A DNA stretch of 64,000 bases from NCBI GenBank assembly GCA_024102635.1, contig JAGFJO010000006.1, forward strand, positions 158,706 to 222,705, in the 5' to 3' direction. Positions 56,035 through 64,000 of this stretch are shown piece by piece. The notes under the pieces are model-generated. The model ran no database searches and was not told where the DNA came from. It saw only the letters and a list, made by a program, of their open reading frames with translations. A program made the position numbers and the translations under genes. Numbering within the stretch: position 1 is the stretch's first letter; each line of letters begins with the position of its first letter. This stretch comes from Deltaproteobacteria bacterium. Its GTDB lineage: Bacteria; Bdellovibrionota_C; UBA2361; JAGFJO01.

Positions 56035-56643
56035 ATGAGCAGCTTTAATATCGGCGCCAAGTTCCTGATGGGCAGCGCAGAGATCGGCAAACTCTCTCGC
56101 AATCATGTTCCGGAGATCGCCATTCTTGGGCGCTCCAACGTCGGAAAATCAACACTTATTAACCGCCTAACACGCTCCAAGAGCTTAGCCCGCACAAGTT
56201 CAACACCCGGACGAACACGGCAAGTTAATCTCTTCGAAGTTGAACTAAGCCGGGGAAAGGCCAAAAAGCAGACCGTTATGCTGGCAGACCTTCCAGGTTT
56301 TGGGTTCGCCAAAATCTCCAAAGTGGAGAGAGAGAGTCTTGCAAAACTGACCGTTGACTATATTCGGAACCGTGCACAGGCGCGGGTCGTATTGCTGCTT
56401 AATGACTGCAGAAGAGCGCCGCAAGAGGACGAGATCTCTGTTCAGGAGATGGCCTTTGCTAATGACAAAAGGCTGCTTATTGTACTCACCAAGTGCGATA
56501 AGCTTAAGCGAAACGAACTTGCCAAGCAGCGCCGCCTAATTGCGCAAGCGTACCGGTTGGAAGAAGAGGATCTATTGATGAGCGATAAGGACCTTGAACC
56601 GGATCCATTCTGGGAGAACCTGCTGGATCTAATAAAACATTAA
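56035..56643 (+). CDS. engB: ribosome-biogenesis GTPase EngB/YsxC
   Basis: 202 residues with G1 GRSNVGKST (residues 32-40), G3 DLPGFGFA near 84, and G4 TKCDKL near 145. EngB is a TRAFAC GTPase required for assembly of the large ribosomal subunit. It follows ccmD by 5 bases and so is probably driven by the ccm operon promoter. Its stop overlaps the end of the convergent FG-GAP gene by four bases. Confidence 0.92.
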   Translation: MSSFNIGAKFLMGSAEIGKLSRNHVPEIAILGRSNVGKSTLINRLTRSKSLARTSSTPGRTRQVNLFEVELSRGKAKKQTVMLADLPGFGFAKISKVERESLAKLTVDYIRNRAQARVVLLLNDCRRAPQEDEISVQEMAFANDKRLLIVLTKCDKLKRNELAKQRRLIAQAYRLEEEDLLMSDKDLEPDPFWENLLDLIKH

Positions 56644-58310
56644 TTTCTATATTTTGCCGTCCTCCCCGAATTCCCTCGAAACATCTGCCACGGCACAGAA
56701 AGCGGCGCCTGCAGACCGGGAGAGCTCTGCAGCACATCTCCAAAGTTTGTCCAGCCATATAGCACACCCAGGCCCCCGCTCGATGTATGCCCACCTGCGA
56801 TAACAACGTCCAGCTGGCCATCATTATTCACATCGCCGACCGCAGGGGTTGAACGCAAAGTATCAAACGCATAAAGCATATAAGGGTTCGTGCACGAAGA
56901 ATCTTGGCAGGTAAGAGGAAAACCGTCTCGCCCGCTATAGATTCCTACGCTAGCACCGTTTGCAACCAGCACCTCAAGCGAGCCGTTTCCGTCAAGATCA
57001 GCCACCACCGGCGACTGAAAATTACCTCCCCAAGGGTCGTTGCGCCCCCTCTCGGTAGGAATGATAGACCATAACAAAGAGGAGCTTGCCGCCTTGAAGG
57101 CCATGATTCTGCTCTTGCCGTCTCCGCCGATGCTTTTATCGCCATTCACCGTAGCGACTACTTCAAGAACTCCATCGTCATCAATATCGCCAACTGCGGG
57201 CGAAGACGAGGAGCATCCGGCAGTGGGAAGAGTGCGCAGAACCTTGCCGTCCTTAAGACGCATCACTTTTACCCATCGCCCTTTCTTCTTTCTGCCACGC
57301 TGCGGGAAGAAGCATCCCGAGCCGACTAGAACCTCTTCGCCCGGGCTATCCGGCAGAACATCGGCAATTATGGGAGAAGAATAAATAACCTGGTCAAAGT
57401 ATGTCTGCCACTTAGAAATGCTTCGGTCGCGAAAGAAAATTCTCTTCCCCTTTCTGTCGCTGGTATCGAAAGCGTAAACGTAGCCTCCGTTTTTTGTAGG
57501 CGGGCGCAGTCTCGAATTAGCCGAGATATCAGTTCCGATGATCATCTCCAGCTTTGAGTCGTTATCGATATCCGCGAAGGCAGGCGATGACCAGATCGTA
57601 TCCGCCGCATTGTAATACCATCTTACGGACCCGTCATGGTTCAGAAGATAGACGTTGCGATCGAAGCTTCCGAAGCCCACCTCGAGCTTGCCGTCGCCGT
57701 CGACATCGGCCACGGCGGGAGAAGAGAATACTGCGTGACTGATAGATCCGAACCTCTCTTTCTTCGCGAATTTCTTGAGGTCAAAATGCCAGACAGTCTG
57801 CCCGTCGCTTCCCCGCACCGCAACGACTCCGCCGCCGCAAGCCGACCCGCCTACTCCGCCGTATCCGACGATCACGTGCGGCATGCCGTCGCCTTTTAAT
57901 ACACCTACTGCCGGACTTGAAAGAAGTTTGTTTATGCTGCTTGCTTGGCGGCAGGATGCATTTGGCAGCTGCACGTTCCAAAGCAGTTCTCCGTTGGCCT
58001 TATACGCATGCAGCACTCCATCCGCTCCGCCAACCGCTACCTCGAGCCCGTTTGATGGATCGCCATCGATGTCGGCAATCACAGGAGAACTGAATGTCAC
58101 ATCTCCTCCGTTGAGAAGCAGGCCGTGCCGCTTCGGAGTGTCGCGATTCAACTCTGTGCTATGAGTCCATCCCGGTATCGGATCCGGATTGTCACGCTGA
58201 TCGGCTCTCAGTGAGAAGGGGGGAAAGCAAGTCGCAAAAAGAGCGGTGATATAAATTTTTAGCCGGTACGAGATCTGTTTCCTCTTACAACGCCGCGTGA
58301 ACAACCTCAA
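56640..58310 (-). CDS. secreted FG-GAP/VCBS beta-propeller protein
   Basis: 556 residues with an N-terminal signal sequence (hydrophobic part about residues 18-34) and at least six repeats of the type SSPAVADVDGDGKLEV, with the calcium-binding DxDGDGxL core. This predicts a calcium-bound beta propeller outside the cytoplasm. The start is a TTG at 58310 inside the 3' end of the regulator gene, supported by AAGGAG seven bases upstream. The 26-base overlap suggests one transcript with the regulator. Ligand or partner is unknown. Confidence 0.85.
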   Translation of the reverse strand: MRLFTRRCKRKQISYRLKIYITALFATCFPPFSLRADQRDNPDPIPGWTHSTELNRDTPKRHGLLLNGGDVTFSSPVIADIDGDPSNGLEVAVGGADGVLHAYKANGELLWNVQLPNASCRQASSINKLLSSPAVGVLKGDGMPHVIVGYGGVGGSACGGGVVAVRGSDGQTVWHFDLKKFAKKERFGSISHAVFSSPAVADVDGDGKLEVGFGSFDRNVYLLNHDGSVRWYYNAADTIWSSPAFADIDNDSKLEMIIGTDISANSRLRPPTKNGGYVYAFDTSDRKGKRIFFRDRSISKWQTYFDQVIYSSPIIADVLPDSPGEEVLVGSGCFFPQRGRKKKGRWVKVMRLKDGKVLRTLPTAGCSSSSPAVGDIDDDGVLEVVATVNGDKSIGGDGKSRIMAFKAASSSLLWSIIPTERGRNDPWGGNFQSPVVADLDGNGSLEVLVANGASVGIYSGRDGFPLTCQDSSCTNPYMLYAFDTLRSTPAVGDVNNDGQLDVVIAGGHTSSGGLGVLYGWTNFGDVLQSSPGLQAPLSVPWQMFRGNSGRTAKYRN

Positions 58311-59643
58311 TCTTATACTCCTTAACCTTGTTCAAAAGTGTCTTGTAACTGACACCGAGAATTTGAGCAGCTTTAGTTTTGTTGCCCATAGTCTGCTTAA
58401 GGATGCGAGTTATTAACTCAATCTCAGCTCGCTGAGCGGCATGCGCCGAGATTTCATGAAGCGTTAAAGACGTCTCATCGATAGCATTGAAGTTTATGCC
58501 CTGATTTATTCCCAGGTGCTCGACGCGAATCTCTCCGTCAGCCAGAATGACGGCTCTTTCTACAACGTTCTCCAATTCGCGCGCATTTCCCGGCCAACTG
58601 TAACGAAGCAGAAAGTCGCGCGCCTCTGCTGAAAGCTTTGGCTTCTCTTTCTCCATATGTTCGGAGAACTGCGAAATGTAATGGTTCGCAATCGGCTCTA
58701 TATCCTCAGGCCTGCTTCTAAGAGGCGGAAGGGTAAATGAAACCACCGCGAGACGATAATAAAAATCCTCTCGCAGCGTGCCCGTATTCAGGGCCTCCTC
58801 GATACTATGATTGGTAGCAGAGATTATGCGAGGGTTAATCTTTATGTGCTTGTTTCCGCCGACTCTTTTTATCTCGCGCTCCTGCAGCGCACGCAGACAT
58901 TTTACTTGCAATGGAAGCGGCATATCGCCGATTTCGTCTAGAAATATCGTACCCTCCGATGCAAGCTCGAATACACCCACCCGTGTTTGCGTTGCTCCGG
59001 TGAAAGAACCGGCCTCGTGACCGAAAAACTCGCTCTCCAAAAGCTCCGCCGGCATCGCCGCGCAGTTAACGGCGATGAATGGCTTGTCTTTTCTCGGACT
59101 GTTCTCGTGGATCGCTCTTGCTATGAGCTCCTTTCCGGTACCGCTCTCTCCTAAGATGAGAACCGAGGTTTCGACCCGCGCTACCTTTTTAACCTGCTCG
59201 AGAATCTTGTGAACCTCCGGATTCTTACTGATAAAAGTTCTCTGGCCACGAGCGCGATGCTCATTGCTGCGGTTTATGATGCGCTTGTGCTTGATGATAT
59301 CTGATAGAACCGATACTAGAAGCTCCGGCTCGAAGGGTTTAGTAATAAAATCATTGGCCCCGTATTTCATCGCTTGGACGGCGATCTCGATCGAGCCGTA
59401 AGCCGTCATTATCACATAGGGAACATTATTCGAGATCTCGCGTGTGGCTTTAAGCAGCTCAATCCCGTTGCGCCCCGGAAGCTTAAAGTCCGCCAGTACA
59501 CAGCTGTAGCGCTTTGAATGAACGAGCTCGAGCGCCTGCTCTGCGGAGCTGCAAGCGTCCACGGCGTATCCCTCCTTCTCAAGGATGGACTTTAGAACGT
59601 CACGCAGTGTATCGGCATCTTCGACTAGGAGAACCTGTTCCAT
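58285..59643 (-). CDS. NtrC-family sigma-54-dependent response regulator
   Basis: 452 residues: a receiver domain (1-120, phosphoacceptor Asp52 in LADFKLPG), an AAA+ domain (about 140-385) with GESGTGKE, DEIGDMP and the sigma-54 contact loop GSFTGA (usual form GAFTGA), and a Fis-type helix-turn-helix (about 410-445). It should activate sigma-54 promoters after phosphorylation. No histidine kinase lies next to it in the window, so its partner is elsewhere. It is transcribed with the FG-GAP gene. Confidence 0.92.
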   Translation of the reverse strand: MEQVLLVEDADTLRDVLKSILEKEGYAVDACSSAEQALELVHSKRYSCVLADFKLPGRNGIELLKATREISNNVPYVIMTAYGSIEIAVQAMKYGANDFITKPFEPELLVSVLSDIIKHKRIINRSNEHRARGQRTFISKNPEVHKILEQVKKVARVETSVLILGESGTGKELIARAIHENSPRKDKPFIAVNCAAMPAELLESEFFGHEAGSFTGATQTRVGVFELASEGTIFLDEIGDMPLPLQVKCLRALQEREIKRVGGNKHIKINPRIISATNHSIEEALNTGTLREDFYYRLAVVSFTLPPLRSRPEDIEPIANHYISQFSEHMEKEKPKLSAEARDFLLRYSWPGNARELENVVERAVILADGEIRVEHLGINQGINFNAIDETSLTLHEISAHAAQRAEIELITRILKQTMGNKTKAAQILGVSYKTLLNKVKEYKIEVVHAAL

Positions 59644-60016
59644 AAAAACCTATCGAAATGTCTAAAAGCAAGAACAGTACCAACCCGCACGGCAGCGTAT
59701 AAGCGGCCTAGAGGGCGGCGAAATTAGATGTACGCCTCTTGATGTATCGGATTGTTTCAGTAATCGCTTAATGTCAGGAGAGAGACAAAGATTAGCCGCC
59801 GCTTCGGCCAGACCATCAATATCATTAGGGAAATGGGCGCTAGAGGGGGGGTCAGCCGAAACTCTGGCTGCCGAATAGCACACTCTCCATCAAGAGGAGG
59901 TTTCTGCCGCCCTCTTAGTAGGAACGGTCACGTCATGTACAGTTTTAGAACAAGGTATGAAGCTCATTACCCAATCGATGCTGGAGTGTCATTATCCTCG
60001 TGTCACCGATTATTTT
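59644..60016. other. gene-free region
   Basis: About 370 bases between the regulator start and the end of the flavin reductase gene, both on the minus strand. It should contain the regulator promoter. I see no supported gene, RNA or strong palindrome. Confidence 0.4.
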
Positions 60017-60691
60017 TTATACTTTGGGAATTGGAATTCCGAATATCTCCCCAACGGAGCAATAGTTCACCCCTCCCAGCCTTGCAATAGGCTTAAGCTC
60101 CTCGAGATTTATTTTGCCGTCCTGATAGATTCTATCGAGCACATGAAACATCACGATCTTTCCTATCACCAGCGTCGATGAACCGGGTGACCCATCCCCT
60201 ATTTTAACCGTTTGGTACAGTTCGCACTCTAGCTGGACGGCTGACTCTTTCACCCTCTGCGGTTTAACCTTCTCCGAAGCGATCGCTGTCAGGCCTGCTT
60301 TTTCAAACTCGCTTACTCCGTAAGGATACTCGGCCGCGCAATGAACTAGAGGCTCGAGCAGCCAGCGATTGGCGCTATTAACAACAAACTCCTTGGTCTC
60401 CTCGATGTTTCTTAGAGTGTCTTTATATTCGCCTCCCGGCCGGGCGGAGATCGATATCATTACGCACGGCGGATTGCTGGAAAGCGCATTAAAAAAGCTA
60501 AAGGGCGCTAAGTTGCTGACGCCGTCTTTACTAATAGTGCTGACAAAAGCGATTGGCCGAGGGACAACAGAGCCTATGAGAAATTTATAGATGGAAGCCA
60601 CATCCTTCTCGGCTGGAGAGAAAGAGATAAGATCACCTCCAGGAGCTTCAATTTTTTGACCGGGCTTCCAGTCGGGATTTGGTGAGGTCAT
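60017..60691 (-). CDS. flavin reductase-like (DIM6/NTAB) FMN-binding protein
   Basis: 224 residues with the split-barrel flavin reductase fold: IGSVVPRPIAFVSTI near residue 42, then SNLAPFSFFNALSSNPP, and later the GDGSPGSSTLVIGKIV segment. Members bind FMN and act as flavin reductases or as oxygenase partners. The specific substrate cannot be read from sequence. It stands alone. Confidence 0.85.
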   Translation of the reverse strand: MTSPNPDWKPGQKIEAPGGDLISFSPAEKDVASIYKFLIGSVVPRPIAFVSTISKDGVSNLAPFSFFNALSSNPPCVMISISARPGGEYKDTLRNIEETKEFVVNSANRWLLEPLVHCAAEYPYGVSEFEKAGLTAIASEKVKPQRVKESAVQLECELYQTVKIGDGSPGSSTLVIGKIVMFHVLDRIYQDGKINLEELKPIARLGGVNYCSVGEIFGIPIPKV

Positions 60692-60910
60692 TAATCTTGT
60701 TATCCCTCATAAGCATTAATTATTCGGTTGCACGCCGCTAAGAAATGAATGAATAGCAGATTTAAGCATGAAAGTCTTGGTCTTGTAGCACTCCTCGCAG
60801 CTTAGCAAACTGGCTAGAGAAGCCGCTAATAATACGATAAGGCACAGGCCGTTTAAAACGAATCACCACTGACAGTTGAGAATTTATCCATTTCGATTAA
60901 TAAAATTGCA

Positions 60911-61642
60911 ATGAACGTCTTTTTCTGGATCCTCCTTAGCGGCATCGCCATGAGCCTTATCGCCCTGGTCGGCAGCCTGACATTGGTTCTGAAGCAGAGC
61001 TCGCTCGACAAGATTCTATTACCCCTAGTTGCCTTTGCCGCCGGTTCGCTCATCGGTGGCGCTACGTTCCATATGATCCCGGCCGCCGTTGACCGAATGG
61101 GGAACAGCACATCAGTATACGTCTGGGTGGTGGCTGGCTTTTTAAGTTTTCTCTTCCTTGAGCAATTTCTCCACTGGCATCACAGCCATAAAACTAGTCG
61201 GGAAGAACGGGAGCCGCTTACCTTTTTAATCTTGATAGCCGACGGGTTGCACAATTTTATAGGCGGACTATTCGTTGGTGCCAGTTTTATAATTGATATA
61301 CGGCTCGGGATTTCGGCGTGGCTGGCGGCAGCAGCGCACGAAGTTCCGCAGGAGCTTGGCGACTTCGCGGTACTCTTGCACGGCGGATGGAGGAAACTTC
61401 AAGCGCTGCTTTTTAACCTTCTATCAGGGATGACTTTTCTTGTTGGCGGGCTTGTGGCCTACGCGATGTCGGCAACGCTGAATGTAGATTTCCTTATACC
61501 CTTTGCCGCCGGTAATTTCCTCTACATCGGCGCTGCAGATCTAATTCCCGAGATTAAAGCAGGCCGGAACTTTAGGACCAATATTGTGCACTTCGTATCT
61601 TTTTCCTTGGGCTTGGCGCTGCTTTTGAGCTTGCGACTTTAA
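60911..61642 (+). CDS. ZIP family divalent metal transporter
   Basis: 243 residues, about eight membrane helices. The metal-binding helix motifs are present: DGLHNFIGG (His113 and Asn114) and HEVPQELGD (His143 and Glu147). A short His-rich loop (HWHHSHK) near residue 93 is typical of ZIP proteins. It likely takes up zinc, iron or manganese. Confidence 0.9.
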   Translation: MNVFFWILLSGIAMSLIALVGSLTLVLKQSSLDKILLPLVAFAAGSLIGGATFHMIPAAVDRMGNSTSVYVWVVAGFLSFLFLEQFLHWHHSHKTSREEREPLTFLILIADGLHNFIGGLFVGASFIIDIRLGISAWLAAAAHEVPQELGDFAVLLHGGWRKLQALLFNLLSGMTFLVGGLVAYAMSATLNVDFLIPFAAGNFLYIGAADLIPEIKAGRNFRTNIVHFVSFSLGLALLLSLRL

Positions 61643-61657
61643 CTTGCCGCAATACTG

Positions 61658-62008
61658 TTAGATAGGATCGTAGACCATCAATATGGTTACTCCATTTTGG
61701 GTGGTAATCTCGGCGGCGTCGCTACGGCCAGAGAGCAGTCTGTACGTTCCCGCACCATAAATCTTTCCTTCCGACTCATATTCACCCTCGAGTACGTAGT
61801 GCTGCACCGCCGCAGTGTGGCCATGGGGTGATATGCACCCGCCGGCGGGTAACCGCACCAGAATTGTAGAAGCCTTGTTAGGCTCATGATGGCGAAGGTA
61901 CTTCACCTCGCCCTCTCCCGGAAACTCAGTTAACCTCTCCCACTCCAATCCCGGTACGTAGGCCGAATGTGCCTCCATATTTAACTCCGAATGTCGTTCC
62001 ATATTCAA
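61658..62008 (-). CDS. small cupin-domain protein
   Basis: 116 residues with one cupin barrel: metal motif 1 GCISPHGHTAAVQHYVLEGE and a second part with DAAEIT. It resembles the ChrR-type C-terminal cupin found in anti-sigma factors and in small stand-alone proteins. Possible starts are the first, third and eleventh codon. It converges with the ZIP gene. Confidence 0.8.
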   Translation of the reverse strand: MNMERHSELNMEAHSAYVPGLEWERLTEFPGEGEVKYLRHHEPNKASTILVRLPAGGCISPHGHTAAVQHYVLEGEYESEGKIYGAGTYRLLSGRSDAAEITTQNGVTILMVYDPI

Positions 62009-62398
62009 CGTCCGTGCTGAAGACGTGCTTGCCTCGAGCTTTTGACGTTATTTTCTAACTTTGTATTATCTAACCTTACTATGATTTTAGAGGCATGAGG
62101 CGGATCATTGCCCATGTTGGATTGCGGTAGATTATTTGAGTGAATCTGAACCATTGAGATACAATTACACTTATCGTAAGTGCCGCAATTAATGCCACCA
62201 TGAAGCAGGATTATGACGCTGAATCTTTTGCCGGATGGACGGAGGAACCTGGAATTTCCCGGCGATTCGTCCTGATGGCCGACGCCCTTCCTGTTCTTAT
62301 CTCCTACGTCGGCGCCGACCGAGCCCGGGAGAGGCACCGCAGTCGAGTAGGGGGAACAGGAGGGCCATATAACTTAATCGCTTCGCTCGCTGCTTCGC
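62009..62398. other. gene-free region left of tRNA cluster
   Basis: About 390 bases without a supported gene. Near 62365-62392 there is a partial copy of the CCATATAAC plus CTTCGCTCGC element that follows two of the tRNA-Ser genes, probably a decayed repeat. Confidence 0.4.
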
Positions 62399-62520
62399 TC
62401 GATCTTAGTTACTACCTGTCCCCCTTTGCCGTGCTCTAACATAACAGTTCAAAGCGCAGCCTCAAGGCTACGGGGGACGCCATATAACTTGCTCGCTTCG
62501 CTCGCTGCGTTATATGGCGG
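62399..62520. repeat. direct repeat copy A beside tRNA-Ser(GGA)
   Basis: 122 bases nearly identical (one difference seen) to 63060-63181. On the minus strand it lies downstream of the tRNA. It includes the CCA-hairpin (62480-62517: arms CCATATAAC/GTTATATGG) and a second structure closed by GTCCCCC (62418-62424) and GGGGGAC (62472-62478). The region 62738-62825 beside tRNA-Ser(GCT) is a diverged third copy with the same two structures. Confidence 0.85.
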
Positions 62521-62605
62521 AGAGAGGGGGATTCGAACCCCCGATAGGGTATTAGCCTATACACGCTTTCCAAGCGTGCGCCTTAAACCACTCGGCCATC
62601 TCTCC
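62515..62605 (-). tRNA. tRNA-Ser(GGA)
   Basis: Read on the minus strand: acceptor GGAGAGA/TCTCTCC, D-arm with TGGCCGAGTGG, anticodon stem CACGC/GCGTG with loop TTGGAAA (anticodon GGA), a long variable arm as in class II tRNAs, T-arm with GGTTCGAATCC, discriminator G and an encoded CCA. It reads UCC and UCU codons. Confidence 0.95.
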
Positions 62606-62641
62606 GTTTTTCACAATCGACTGAAGTCGATTGTGAAAAAC
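62606..62641. repeat. perfect palindrome upstream of tRNA-Ser(GGA)
   Basis: Two 17-base arms, GTTTTTCACAATCGACT and its exact complement, separated by GA. It touches the first base of the tRNA on the minus strand. It is followed by a GCCCTGAGC...GAAGGGC unit (62642-62672). Confidence 0.9.
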
Positions 62642-62672
62642 GCCCTGAGCGAGCATCTGCGAGTCGAAGGGC
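62642..62672. repeat. GCCCTGAGCG...GTCGAAGGGC unit, copy 1
   Basis: A 31-base element with short complementary ends (GCCCT/AGGGC). A copy differing at three bases or so is at 62952-62982. This sequence type occurs as a dispersed repeat in many bacterial genomes. Confidence 0.7.
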
Positions 62673-62799
62673 TTATGGACTCACTTACTACAGGTGTTTG
62701 GCTCAGGGTTTGAATCGTCCCACTCAGAAGTACTGCTGTCCCCCTTCGCCATGATCGAACGTCTTAGTTCGCTGCGCCGCTTCAAGGCTTCGGGGGACG

Positions 62800-62915
<116 letters not shown>

Positions 62916-62951
62916 GCTTTCGGTAATCGACTTAAGTCGATTACCGAAAGC
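62916..62951. repeat. perfect palindrome upstream of tRNA-Ser(GCT)
   Basis: Two 18-base arms, GCTTTCGGTAATCGACTT and its exact complement, with no loop between them. It touches the tRNA 5' end on the minus strand, like the palindrome at 62606-62641, but the arm sequences differ. Confidence 0.9.
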
Positions 62952-62982
62952 GCCCTGAGCGAGCACCCGCGAGTCGAAGGGC
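62952..62982. repeat. GCCCTGAGCG...GTCGAAGGGC unit, copy 2
   Basis: Second copy of the element at 62642-62672, also directly next to a perfect palindrome. Confidence 0.7.
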
Positions 62983-63059
62983 TATTCGACTAACGCGCTA
63001 TGCTCAAGGTTCTGACCATCCATTTGAAGTACTACTTGCTAATTCGCTCGCTACGGCGT

Positions 63060-63181
63060 TCGATCTTAGTTACTACCTGTCCCCCTTTGCCGTGCTCTAA
63101 CATAACAGTTCAAAGCGCAGCCTCAAGGCTACGGGGGACGCCATATAACTTGCTCGCTTCGCTCGCTACGTTATATGGCGG
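63060..63181. repeat. direct repeat copy B beside tRNA-Ser(TGA)
   Basis: Almost identical to 62399-62520. It includes the CCATATAAC/GTTATATGG hairpin (63141-63178) that begins with the tRNA's CCA on the minus strand, and the GTCCCCC/GGGGGAC closed structure (63079-63139). Confidence 0.85.
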
Positions 63182-63265
63182 AAGGAGAGGGATTCGAACC
63201 CCCGGATCCGTTTCCGGATCTCTGGTTTTCAAGACCAGCGCCTTAAACCACTCGGCCATCCTTCC
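63176..63265 (-). tRNA. tRNA-Ser(TGA)
   Basis: Minus strand: acceptor GGAAGGA/TCCTTCC, anticodon stem CTGGT/ACCAG with loop CTTGAAA (anticodon TGA), long variable arm, T-arm with GGTTCGAATCC, discriminator G, encoded CCA. It is the first of the three tRNA-Ser genes in the direction of transcription and has no palindrome at its 5' side. It reads UCA and other UCN codons. Confidence 0.95.
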
Positions 63266-63392
63266 CGGGCAAACACCGCATCCTAGAGTAGCGTACTAAG
63301 GCTTTTTTTTGCAATATTAGCCTACTCCCGGGGAGCTCTTTTGCCTAATCACCGGAAATTTGGTACTTAACTTACCCTGCTCTGGTCAATGT

Positions 63393-63466
63393 GCGCCCTT
63401 AGCTCAGTTGGATAGAGCGTCTGACTACGAATCAGGAGGTCGGGGGTTCGAATCCCTCAGGGCGCG
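63393..63466 (+). tRNA. tRNA-Arg(ACG)
   Basis: Acceptor GCGCCCT/AGGGCGC, D-arm AGCTCAGTTGGATAGAGC, anticodon loop CTACGAA (anticodon ACG), T-arm with GGTTCGAATCC. The discriminator is G, and the next bases are TAC, so the CCA end is not encoded, unlike the three tRNA-Ser genes. The A34 of this tRNA is the normal substrate of TadA, whose gene starts 147 bases downstream. Confidence 0.95.
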
Positions 63467-63613
63467 TACTTTACTGTTTGATATTAGGAACAGTTAGGGT
63501 TTACCTAGAAGCGGTTGGTCCGCCTTCGCTGAAGTTTCAGCAAGATCAGCTTCGCCTTTATCGAGCTGGCGAGCGTTTTTTCGGTAACACGCCATTTTCC
63601 TATTATTTAACCA

Positions 63614-64000
63614 ATGACGAAATTAACGCCGGACTATCTGGATCATCTTATGGGACTTGCCATCGAGCAGGCTAAGATCGCTTATGAAAGAGGCGAGGTA
63701 CCGATAGGGGCCGTTGTTGGAGACGGGTCTAATGTGATAGCGGTTGCTCACAATGAAATAGAAACTCGCTCTGATCCTACGGCGCATGCTGAAGTTTTGG
63801 CGATCCAGCGCGCAGCTAAACGAAGTTCAAACTGGAGGCTGCACGATATTGTGCTCTGCAGCACGCTTGAGCCATGCACTATGTGTTGCGGAGCAATTAA
63901 GCTCGCCCGGGTGCCGGTGGTAGTGTTCGGTGCAAGTGATCAAAGGGCCGGGGCATTCGGATCAATTTACGATCTTTCGATTGACAGCCGATCGGGGCTC
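63614..64000 (+). CDS. tadA: tRNA-specific adenosine deaminase TadA, 3' end outside window
   Basis: The frame runs to the end of the window without a stop (129 codons seen, of about 150 expected). The zinc deaminase motifs are present: HAEV with His58 and the proton-shuttle Glu60, and PCTMC with Cys88 and Cys91. The start of the protein, LAIEQAKIAYERGEVPIGAV, is typical of TadA. The enzyme changes A34 to inosine in tRNA-Arg(ACG), letting it read CGU, CGC and CGA. That tRNA gene lies directly upstream. Confidence 0.92.
   Translation, partial: MTKLTPDYLDHLMGLAIEQAKIAYERGEVPIGAVVGDGSNVIAVAHNEIETRSDPTAHAEVLAIQRAAKRSSNWRLHDIVLCSTLEPCTMCCGAIKLARVPVVVFGASDQRAGAFGSIYDLSIDSRSGL

Noticed and set aside
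62005..62337. 110-codon minus-strand frame upstream of the cupin gene
   Set aside because: It overlaps the cupin start region, has no ribosome binding site and no recognisable features.
62426..62713. Frames across the tRNA-Ser genes giving proteins with GIRTPDR-like sequence (also 62694-62993 and 63000-63299)
   Set aside because: They are plus-strand readings through antisense tRNA-Ser genes, a well-known source of false proteins.

Overview
The window comes from a Gram-negative bacterium of about 50% GC. The signs of an outer membrane are several lipoproteins with clear lipoboxes, a System I cytochrome c maturation locus, O-antigen or LPS-type sugar genes, and an NtrC-type sigma-54 activator. 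I cannot name the phylum from sequence alone. Unusual traits that could help place it are a double-length UvrA (four ABC domains, an architecture I know from Chlamydiae), a CxxxY-type CcmE, and a mix of tRNA genes with and without an encoded CCA end.

Layout. 1-10.7 kb is a glycan region: two SGNH hydrolases, a fused acetyltransferase/ketoisomerase of the FdtD/WxcM type, a GtrB-like glycosyltransferase, a GT-C membrane glycosyltransferase, a GT2-CapK fusion and an SDR epimerase. 10.9-23.6 kb holds an unrecognised coiled-coil protein, an SrkA-like kinase, the tandem UvrA, an AnmK-like kinase, a two-domain GT2 and an AGCS sodium/amino-acid symporter. 24-30.5 kb is a block of small secreted proteins and lipoproteins surrounding a two-gene membrane system. 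Its second protein has the MotB/ExbD-type single membrane span with an aspartate, then a long coiled coil. 30.5-36.4 kb carries an RsuA-type pseudouridine synthase, a CNNM/CorC-type transporter, a large polytopic membrane protein and a trypsin-like lipoprotein.

36.5-45 kb is one minus-strand operon of the MoxR/DUF58/VWA type, whose first gene encodes a membrane protein with a very long low-complexity tail. 45.1-50.9 kb has cell-wall and housekeeping genes (mltG, ruvX, an M23 endopeptidase, cinA, rlmD). 51-56 kb is a ccm operon in the order ccmE-ccmF-ccmI-like-ccmA-ccmB-ccmC-ccmD, leading into engB. No ccmG or ccmH is present. 56.6-62 kb has an FG-GAP propeller protein, its upstream response regulator, a flavin reductase, a ZIP transporter and a cupin.

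62.4-64 kb is a tRNA region: three tRNA-Ser genes (GGA, GCT, TGA) on the minus strand, embedded in repeated cassettes with perfect palindromes, then tRNA-Arg(ACG) and the start of tadA on the plus strand. TadA is the enzyme expected to edit that tRNA-Arg.

Three genes have no stop in the window or are very short and were found by direct reading: a 52-residue lipoprotein (26690), ccmD (55892) and the truncated tadA (63614). The most interesting signals are the palindromic tRNA-Ser cassettes, the MotAB/ExbBD-like pair with a new C-terminal domain, the variant cytochrome c system and the tandem UvrA.
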